NCBI GenBank assembly: GCA_002319795.1
Contig: DCFU01000053.1
Location: forward strand, 1 to 11,336
Reading direction: 5' to 3'
Origin: Megamonas sp. UBA1796
GTDB lineage: Bacteria > Bacillota > Negativicutes > Selenomonadales > Selenomonadaceae
Length of the DNA: 11,336 nucleotides
The position numbers were made by a program, and so were the translations under genes. Under the pieces are notes generated by a model. The model saw only the letters and a list, made by a program, of their open reading frames with translations. It was not told where the DNA came from and searched no databases. This document shows, piece after piece, positions 5,647 through 11,336 of this stretch. Numbering within the stretch: position 1 is the stretch's first letter; every line of letters starts with the position of its first letter.

Positions 5647-6768
5647 ATGAATAAGACAATTCTTTGGATTCGTTCAGAAGCACGTACAGGAGAACGTCGT
5701 ACAATTTTAATTCCTGTACATGCACAAGCATTGATTCGGGCCGGCTATGCGGTATTTGTAGAAAAAAGTGCGAAAAGGATTTATACAGATCAGGAATATG
5801 TAGCCGCTGGATGCACTTTAGTAGAACAGGGAAGTTGGACACAAGCACCGAAAAATGCTATAATACTTGGGCTGAAAGAGTTAGGGGAAGCAGAGTTTCC
5901 TTTATGTCATAAGCATTTATCCGCTTGTCATTACTTGGATGGCGAACAGGAAGCTTATCACTATATGCCGCGATTTAAAGCCGGCGGTGGAATGATTTAT
6001 GGAATTGAAGCCTTACGTTCCATAACCGGACGTCAGATTGGACCAGAGTATGCAGGATATTTGGCAGGTCTTTCTGGAGCAATTTTAGGTTTAACCATTT
6101 GGTCCCAAAAACGTAAGGGTGTAAAGCGGCCTTTTCGTGTACCAAAGTATTTTGCAAGTAAAGAACTGGCCATTTCTTACGCCAAGTCTTTAAGTTTAGA
6201 TGAATTACGCCAGCAAGTATCGACTTTGGTCATTGCGCCGAATGGGCATGTTGGTAAAGGTTGTTGTAGTTTGCTGGATAATTTAGAAATTCCTTATACC
6301 GTATGGACAAGAAAAGAAACATCCAGTCCTGTTGTTTTAGCTACTATCTATGATTATTCGTTGCTTATCAATTGTATTTCGTTGGATAATATTACAGATA
6401 ATGAAAAATTACAAACACCTATATTGTTGACGTTGGAAGGCCTGATGCAGCATCAAGGAGGCCCCCTGTGTGTCATATCCGATATTTCGTGTTATGCCAC
6501 ACACCCATGTAATACGATGCCCATATATCATCAGACTACCACCTGGGAAGCACCTACGTTAGAAGTTTTTGGAGTAGATATTCTGGCGATTGATAATTTG
6601 CCGACGATGCTGCCAAAAGACAGCAGCGATGGTATCAGCACTGAAATTTTGCCCTTGCTGTGTGAATTACTGCTGTTAGGTGATCAAGTGGAAAAAACTT
6701 CTTGGCCATACGTTGTTGAACGCTTCAGGAAAGGACGGGACAGAGTATGCGTTACCAACGGGAAGTGA
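5647..6768 (+). CDS. Saccharopine dehydrogenase-like (Lys1-type) opine dehydrogenase
   Basis: A 373-aa homologue of fungal saccharopine dehydrogenase (lysine-forming), which reversibly joins or splits lysine and 2-oxoglutarate. The length matches yeast Lys1 (about 370). From remembered Lys1, the catalytic pair Lys77 and His96 correspond to K77 (in GLKE) and H95 (in ACHYLDG). R13, R17 and R18, the GR segment at 128-129 and D316 in AIDNLP are also kept. The nucleotide loop is NGHVGKG (199-205). At the end of the next strand, yeast WDIKET reads WTRKET (220-225), so the NAD ribose-binding Asp is replaced by Thr-Arg, hinting at NADP(H). Start: ATG at 5647 with GAGGAGG 9 bases upstream; an upstream TTG at 5629 lies before the ribosome site. 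The lysine-making role is unlikely if the host uses the diaminopimelate route. The pairing with an ATP-grasp ligase suggests a secondary opine-like product. Confidence 0.85.
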   Translation: MNKTILWIRSEARTGERRTILIPVHAQALIRAGYAVFVEKSAKRIYTDQEYVAAGCTLVEQGSWTQAPKNAIILGLKELGEAEFPLCHKHLSACHYLDGEQEAYHYMPRFKAGGGMIYGIEALRSITGRQIGPEYAGYLAGLSGAILGLTIWSQKRKGVKRPFRVPKYFASKELAISYAKSLSLDELRQQVSTLVIAPNGHVGKGCCSLLDNLEIPYTVWTRKETSSPVVLATIYDYSLLINCISLDNITDNEKLQTPILLTLEGLMQHQGGPLCVISDISCYATHPCNTMPIYHQTTTWEAPTLEVFGVDILAIDNLPTMLPKDSSDGISTEILPLLCELLLLGDQVEKTSWPYVVERFRKGRDRVCVTNGK

Positions 6769-7997
6769 TATTATTTGTTGGACTTTTCGGAAACCGTCAG
6801 CAGCTTTTGGCAGCTTTTTCCGGGCGCGGGTACAGCTGTGTGAATGTCTATGCACCAGTTCTGCTATCGCATATGAAAGAAGAAGACTATAGTCTTTGTC
6901 GGGAAAATATTTGTTATAATGGAAATCTTTCAATTCTTATGCAAACATTATCAAAATTTAGAATACGAGCGGTTATTCCGTGCATAGAAGTATTGCTTCC
7001 TTTAGCGGAAAGGCTGGCCGAATTACTCCATGTAGCCGGGAATTCAAGTATGACAAGCCAATATCGCTGCAATAAATATTGGATGAATGAGGTGCTGCGC
7101 CAAAAGGGTATTCCCTGCCTGCAGCAGTCACGACCTTCGAACAGGATCGAACCTTTGCTTGAATGGTACCGGAATTCTGGTTTCACGCAAGTAGTATCCA
7201 AGCCATTATGGGGAGCATTATCGGTTGGAGTCTCTATTTGTCATAGCGAAAATGATTTACGACAAGGCTTCCAGCTTAATAAAGGAAACGGATATTACGG
7301 ATATATGGATGAATTTATTGTACAAGAATTTATCATGGGTGCACATTTTTGGGTCAATACAGTTTCCTGTGCAGGCAAACATTTTACGGCGAATATTGTA
7401 GCAGATGTTGAAGAATCAATACAGGAATATTATCATGGCTTCGGTCGGTTACTTTACCGTCAGGAAACCTTGTTTCAAGAGGCAGAAGCTTATACACATG
7501 CGGTACTGGATGCGATCGAAATGAATTATGGAGCTGCGCATACTGAGATTCGGCTGACTACGGAAGGGTGGCGTCTTATCGAAGTCAATCCACGTCTCAG
7601 TGGTGGTCTTTTTGCAGGTACTGTGGAAAGTTTTTGTGGATACAGCCAAACGTCTGTTCTCGTAGATGCGGTGTTGGAGCCAAATCTGTTTACAAAACGG
7701 TGTGCTCTTTATAAGACGTATCCTGATAAAGAAGCTATATTTATTTATATGGTAAATCCTGAAACTTTTACCATGCAGCGAGAGGCAGATGTAAGTGTTT
7801 TTTGTGATCATATGGAGACTTTTTCCGGGTTGTATTTTGCTTATAATATTGGTGAAATTGTGCCGAAAACGGTGAATACGGTTACAGTTCCAGGCTATGT
7901 TATGCTTTTAGGTGCGTTAGGAACAAACTGGCAGGCAGAACTAGAATATTTTCGGAAATTAGAAACGGTTTTTTATCAACAGATACAATCTATCTAA
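6747..7997 (+). CDS. ATP-grasp carboxylate-amine ligase
   Basis: A 416-aa cytoplasmic ligase of the ATP-grasp group that joins a carboxylate to an amine through an acyl-phosphate (relatives include BacD-type L-amino-acid ligases and carnosine synthase). An N-terminal pre-ATP-grasp region (1 to about 95) with a Rossmann-like beginning (VILFVGLFG) is followed by the ATP-grasp fold. Its landmarks are VVSKP (K152) with G156 and SVG; QEFIMG (193-198); HTEIR (265-269); and EVNPRLSGG (279-287), where E279 and N281 should bind Mg-ATP. A small C-terminal domain follows. The start at ATG 6747 overlaps the dehydrogenase gene by 22 bases, with AGGAAAGGACGGGA just upstream, so the two are translationally coupled. 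The likely job is to add an amino acid to, or prepare the substrate of, the dehydrogenase. The substrates are unknown. Confidence 0.88.
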   Translation: MRYQREVILFVGLFGNRQQLLAAFSGRGYSCVNVYAPVLLSHMKEEDYSLCRENICYNGNLSILMQTLSKFRIRAVIPCIEVLLPLAERLAELLHVAGNSSMTSQYRCNKYWMNEVLRQKGIPCLQQSRPSNRIEPLLEWYRNSGFTQVVSKPLWGALSVGVSICHSENDLRQGFQLNKGNGYYGYMDEFIVQEFIMGAHFWVNTVSCAGKHFTANIVADVEESIQEYYHGFGRLLYRQETLFQEAEAYTHAVLDAIEMNYGAAHTEIRLTTEGWRLIEVNPRLSGGLFAGTVESFCGYSQTSVLVDAVLEPNLFTKRCALYKTYPDKEAIFIYMVNPETFTMQREADVSVFCDHMETFSGLYFAYNIGEIVPKTVNTVTVPGYVMLLGALGTNWQAELEYFRKLETVFYQQIQSI

Positions 7998-8002
7998 AAG
8001 TT

Positions 8003-8043
8003 TCATAATTTATGAGATATAGCATATGACCATGCATATTTTT
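8003..8043. repeat. Inverted repeats downstream of the ATP-grasp gene
   Basis: TCATAA-T-TTATGA (8003-8015) is a perfect 13-base palindrome starting 6 bases after the stop. ATATG-N6-CATAT (8024-8028/8035-8039) is followed by five T residues (8039-8043). The second could be a weak terminator and the first an operator. The stems are short and AT-only in part, so the call is tentative. Confidence 0.35.
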
Positions 8044-8044
8044 C

Positions 8045-8082
8045 TTGAGCTATTTGCATTATTTATATGATAATGATTTTTC
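8045..8082 (+). promoter_or_regulatory. Candidate promoter of the regulator gene with overlapping inverted repeat
   Basis: TTGAGC (8045-8050) and GATAAT (8069-8074) are 18 bases apart. An inverted repeat CATTAT-N7-ATAATG (8057-8062/8070-8075) covers the -10. TGATAAT-G-ATTTTTC (8068-8082) resembles one good half of a Fur-type 7-1-7 site; the other half is poor. The transcript would carry a leader of about 115 bases before the regulator ATG. Confidence 0.4.
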
Positions 8083-8196
8083 CCTTGGATAAAGTGCCAA
8101 AATCTGGTGAATATTTGGGCTACGGAAGTCCTTTTTCATAAGATGATTTATCATCTATGTTTCGTTGTAGTAAGTTTTTACAGAGGAGATGAGCCG

Positions 8197-11100
8197 ATGT
8201 TTAAATTGAGGGCGGTATTGTTTGGCAGCCCGACAGTATATTGGAACGAGCAAAAGGTAGTATTTCCGTTTGCTAAAATGGAAGCCTTGCTGTATTTTCT
8301 TTTTGTTGCCGGTGAAGCAACACGTGATAGCTTGGCGGCACTCTTTTGGGGAGATATGGACGATAATGCTGCAAAGAAAAATTTACGTAATACAGTGTAT
8401 TTGCTAAAAAAAATGTTTTCAGTTGATTTACTGATTACCTCATCGCGTTCAAAGATTGTGCTAAATCCAGAAATAATAATGCCGACAGAGTTGGAATTAT
8501 TGACAACAACTAATATTGCAAAATTTTTAGAAAAAAATCCAGGTGAGTTCTTAGAAGGATTTTATTGTAAAGATGCAATCAGTTTTGATGATTGGGTTAC
8601 TGAAAAGCGTGAATTGTTTAGGAAAAACAGTGTAAATTGTTTGACTAAATTTATCATAAAGTTAATCAATTACAAAGACTACAGGTCTGCTACACGATAC
8701 CTGCAAAAATTAATTGGGCTTGACCCATATAATGAAAGTGCTTATCGGGTGTTGATGAAAATATATGAAAAAGAAGATTCTTATAAGGTAATAAAAATTT
8801 ATCAAGAGCTTGAAGAAAAAATGGTACAGGATTTAGGGCTGGTTCCCAGCATTAAGACACAAGAACTTTATAAACGGATCAAGGACAGAAAAAGCAGCAA
8901 AAGTATTGAGAAAAAGGTACTTAGCAATCCGCATTTTTTTGGGCGGGAAAAAGAATTACAGCAATTACGTTTATGGTTGGATGAATTTAGTCAAAATAAC
9001 CATAACAAGCAGATGATATTGTTACAAGGAGATCAGGGGGTGGGTAAATCAGCAATTATTGAACAACTATTTTCAACTATGCCAACGGAAAATATTCATA
9101 TTTACCGGACCCAATGTTATCAGGCTGAAGTTGAATATATTTACAAGGCATGGAACAGTATCTTTTTACAAGTCATGAATGTCTTAATGAAAGCAGGTAT
9201 TCATTTGCCGCCACTTTGGCAGCAGGTTATTGCCTATGTTTTTCCAACGGCAAAAATTAGTGAAAAGCTTTTATATAAAGAAATAACAGCGGATGCTTAT
9301 AAATTCAGCACAACGATGATAGAAGAAATCATGTGTGAAACTCTAGGCAAAGCTGCCAATTTCAAAAAAACCATTCTGTTTTTTAAAGATGTTCATTGGA
9401 TGGATAAACAAGGATGGTTACTGCTATGGCAGTTGTTGCGGCTGCAAAGAAAAAATATTATCTGTATAGCAACCTGCCATACGGAATATTTACAGCAGAT
9501 TAACAAGACGTTGGAAGATTTTGAGCGCAGCAGTATGCTGGAACATTTAAAAATTGGACGATTCAGTGTGGAAGATGTGAGCAGATTATCCGCTTTGCGT
9601 CTGCCAGATATTAGTCAAAAAATGCAATCCAGATTATATAATTATACGGGTGGAAATGCCTTATTTTTGATTGAATGTCTCAATTTGATTGCAGTTGGTA
9701 AGGATATCAGCTACGGTTCAATCAAGCTGAATAGTGTATTAAAAGAAAGAATGGAAAATGTTTCTGATAATAGTAGAACTATTCTCGAAATAGCGTCAGT
9801 TTTTTTTAATAGTGTACATTATGAGGTGTTGCTGGCTGTTTCAACAATTAATGAATTTGAATTAGTTGAAACACTAGAAGAACTACAACAAAAACAGTTA
9901 CTTATGGAAGACCGTGATTCCAATCAGGATGGCTATGTTTACAAGTTTTATAACTTTCAGATTCGTAATTATGTGTATAATCAAATGTCAACGATTCGTC
10001 AACGGATATTCCATAAACGGGCGGCGCTGTATCTAGAGCAGCAATTGCAACAAGGTGTTATGCACAGTAAAGATGTGTATGAACATATTTTATATCATTA
10101 TACAAATGCGGATGAAAAACTGAAAATCTTGGATTATACTATTAAATTAGCCGAAAAATATTTTTGTCCGCAATATGAAATGTTTCCGGAACTTAATCGT
10201 TATTATCCAGCGGGTTATATCGATTTCAGGGAAAGCCGGAGTAAGATTACGACTTATCTGGAAAAAATAAAGGAACTATTGAATTTATTATTGGCGAAAA
10301 CAACAACTGTTGAACGTTTGGATGTCTATAAAATAGCTTATTGGGAAATGGCGGGGCGTTATTATATTTGGCGGGGTGATCATCTCCGCGGTTTAAAATT
10401 AATTCATCAAATGCTGCGGTTGGCTTCAGAAAAAAACTTAATAGAGTATCAAGTTAAAGGGTATAAGCAAATTATTTATTGTGGTATTCAGACCCGTAAG
10501 GCAGCCCTGATTCGTAAATTCGCTTTAAAGTTACTGGATTTGACGGAACATAATGATCTTCCGGAGAAAAGAGCAGCAGCACTAAGATTTTTAGGAATTG
10601 CCTGCGCACTCAGTGGGCAATATCAGCAGGCTGAAAATTATTATCGGGAATCGCTGGCTTTATTTAAAAAACTCGCTGTTCGTAATAGTTCTTATGTTTT
10701 TACTATTGCTGCGGCCAATAATTACATTGGTGATTTGAGGCGAGAAAAATTTGATTATCAAGCGGCTCTGTACTATTATGAAAAAGCTGTTGTCATAGCT
10801 GGACGTAAAAATATTAGTGAAGGTGTAGCTTTATTTTATATTAATGCTGGTTTTACGGCTTTTCAACTCAATGATTATGTGAAAGCCAGTGCCTACCTGA
10901 CAGATGCTTTGTCTCTGGCTGAAGGATTTGGGGATAAAAAAGGATACTGGTGCCTGCGTGGTTACTGTACACTCAACTGTATATTGGCATTGATTGCGGT
11001 CAGGCAACATCGTCCTTGTGAAGCAAAACACTATTGGGAACAAGCAAATAAATTTTTAAAAAAATATCATGATCCTTATCAAAGTGGCTTGATTTTGCGT

Positions 11101-11304
11101 ACGGAAGCAGAAATAAAACTGCTAATGAATCAGGAAAAAGAAACAGCAAAAGTATTTGAAAATTCTTTGCCTTTTGCCGTAGCAGAATATTATAAGCAAG
11201 CTCGAAAAGTATTTGATAAACTGGGAAGGACGGCTGAACTTAAATATTTGGAAGAAATGATGGCTGAGTATGCTGCCAAGGGTGCAATGCAGGCGATGGA
11301 TTGA
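8197..11304 (+). CDS. SARP/AfsR-like transcriptional regulator (BTAD, ATPase, TPR)
   Basis: A 1035-aa cytoplasmic regulator with the layout of AfsR/LAL-type activators. Residues 1 to about 95 form an OmpR-like winged helix (LFGSPTV... then LAALFWGD and KKNLRNTVYLLKKMF). Residues 117 to about 230 form the helical BTAD (EFLEGFY, DDWVTEKRE, then QDLGLVPS). An ATPase module starts at FFGRE (about 247), with Walker A GDQGVGKS (278-285) and Walker B ILFFKD (393-398) followed by VHWMD. Long helical repeats follow, with recognisable TPR units near 795-823, 841-868 and 878-912. Start: ATG at 8197 with GAGGAG 8 bases upstream; an in-frame GTG at 8107 has no convincing ribosome site and adds an unrelated stretch. 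It lies 199 bases after the ligase on the same strand, so it is the natural candidate activator of the adjacent genes. The ligand is unknown. Confidence 0.9.
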   Translation: MFKLRAVLFGSPTVYWNEQKVVFPFAKMEALLYFLFVAGEATRDSLAALFWGDMDDNAAKKNLRNTVYLLKKMFSVDLLITSSRSKIVLNPEIIMPTELELLTTTNIAKFLEKNPGEFLEGFYCKDAISFDDWVTEKRELFRKNSVNCLTKFIIKLINYKDYRSATRYLQKLIGLDPYNESAYRVLMKIYEKEDSYKVIKIYQELEEKMVQDLGLVPSIKTQELYKRIKDRKSSKSIEKKVLSNPHFFGREKELQQLRLWLDEFSQNNHNKQMILLQGDQGVGKSAIIEQLFSTMPTENIHIYRTQCYQAEVEYIYKAWNSIFLQVMNVLMKAGIHLPPLWQQVIAYVFPTAKISEKLLYKEITADAYKFSTTMIEEIMCETLGKAANFKKTILFFKDVHWMDKQGWLLLWQLLRLQRKNIICIATCHTEYLQQINKTLEDFERSSMLEHLKIGRFSVEDVSRLSALRLPDISQKMQSRLYNYTGGNALFLIECLNLIAVGKDISYGSIKLNSVLKERMENVSDNSRTILEIASVFFNSVHYEVLLAVSTINEFELVETLEELQQKQLLMEDRDSNQDGYVYKFYNFQIRNYVYNQMSTIRQRIFHKRAALYLEQQLQQGVMHSKDVYEHILYHYTNADEKLKILDYTIKLAEKYFCPQYEMFPELNRYYPAGYIDFRESRSKITTYLEKIKELLNLLLAKTTTVERLDVYKIAYWEMAGRYYIWRGDHLRGLKLIHQMLRLASEKNLIEYQVKGYKQIIYCGIQTRKAALIRKFALKLLDLTEHNDLPEKRAAALRFLGIACALSGQYQQAENYYRESLALFKKLAVRNSSYVFTIAAANNYIGDLRREKFDYQAALYYYEKAVVIAGRKNISEGVALFYINAGFTAFQLNDYVKASAYLTDALSLAEGFGDKKGYWCLRGYCTLNCILALIAVRQHRPCEAKHYWEQANKFLKKYHDPYQSGLILRTEAEIKLLMNQEKETAKVFENSLPFAVAEYYKQARKVFDKLGRTAELKYLEEMMAEYAAKGAMQAMD

Positions 11305-11336
11305 CGGTTTTAAAAATAGGTAATGGGATGGTTGCA
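11305..11336. other. Window end, nothing recognised
   Basis: The 32 bases after the regulator stop show no terminator stem and no start of another gene. Confidence 0.5.

Noticed and set aside
5664..5912. Alternative + frame inside the dehydrogenase gene
   Set aside because: The overlapping frame has a cysteine/arginine-rich, non-protein-like composition, and the Lys1-type frame is fully supported.
8107..8196. GTG at 8107 as start of the SARP-like regulator
   Set aside because: The added 30 residues do not resemble the winged-helix start, and the ribosome site GAGGAG clearly serves ATG 8197.
1..11336. CRISPR array, transposase, integrase or phage genes
   Set aside because: I saw no regularly spaced repeats, no insertion-sequence ends and no recombinase-like protein on either strand.

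Overview
The window reads as chromosome of an AT-rich, anaerobic, low-GC Gram-positive-type bacterium. Promoters are near-consensus sigma-A, Shine-Dalgarno sites are strong, a T-box leader is present, and the first operon uses ferredoxin-dependent 2-oxoacid chemistry. A Negativicutes-like fermenter (relatives of Megasphaera, Selenomonas, Pelosinus) would fit, but that placement is inference from gene style, not a database match. All convincing genes lie on the + strand.

Layout. Positions 1-209 hold the tail of something cut by the window edge and a perfect-consensus promoter for a tRNA-Leu(CAA) gene (210-297), which ends in its own terminator (310-346). After a hairpin-rich spacer, a promoter (454-482) drives a complete T-box leader (about 489-759). 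The leader controls a tightly coupled three-gene operon: iorA (782-2593), iorB (2590-3189) and a phenylacetate-CoA-ligase-type paaK (3186-4430). The operon closes with a strong terminator (about 4515-4560).

After a non-coding stretch of about 290 bases with two candidate promoters comes a second, visibly more AT-rich block. It holds an atypical GNAT acetyltransferase (4850-5521), a saccharopine-dehydrogenase (yeast Lys1-type) homologue (5647-6768), an ATP-grasp amino-acid ligase overlapping it by 22 bases (6747-7997), and a 1035-residue SARP/AfsR-like regulator with BTAD, ATPase and TPR parts (8197-11304). The dehydrogenase/ligase pair has its own promoter, with an inverted repeat sitting between the -35 and -10 boxes.

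How the genes may work together. In the first block, T-box control switches genes on when a tRNA is uncharged. That suggests IorAB and PaaK run in the biosynthetic direction here: arylacetate to arylacetyl-CoA, then by reductive carboxylation to arylpyruvate, and so to an aromatic amino acid. The specifier is most simply read as UGG (Trp), but the antiterminator bulge UGGU fits a tRNA with A at position 73 better, so the amino acid is not settled. In the second block, an opine-forming dehydrogenase, an amino-acid ligase, an acetyltransferase and a large pathway-type regulator together resemble a small, uncharacterised biosynthetic cluster for an opine- or dipeptide-like product. This is a hypothesis.
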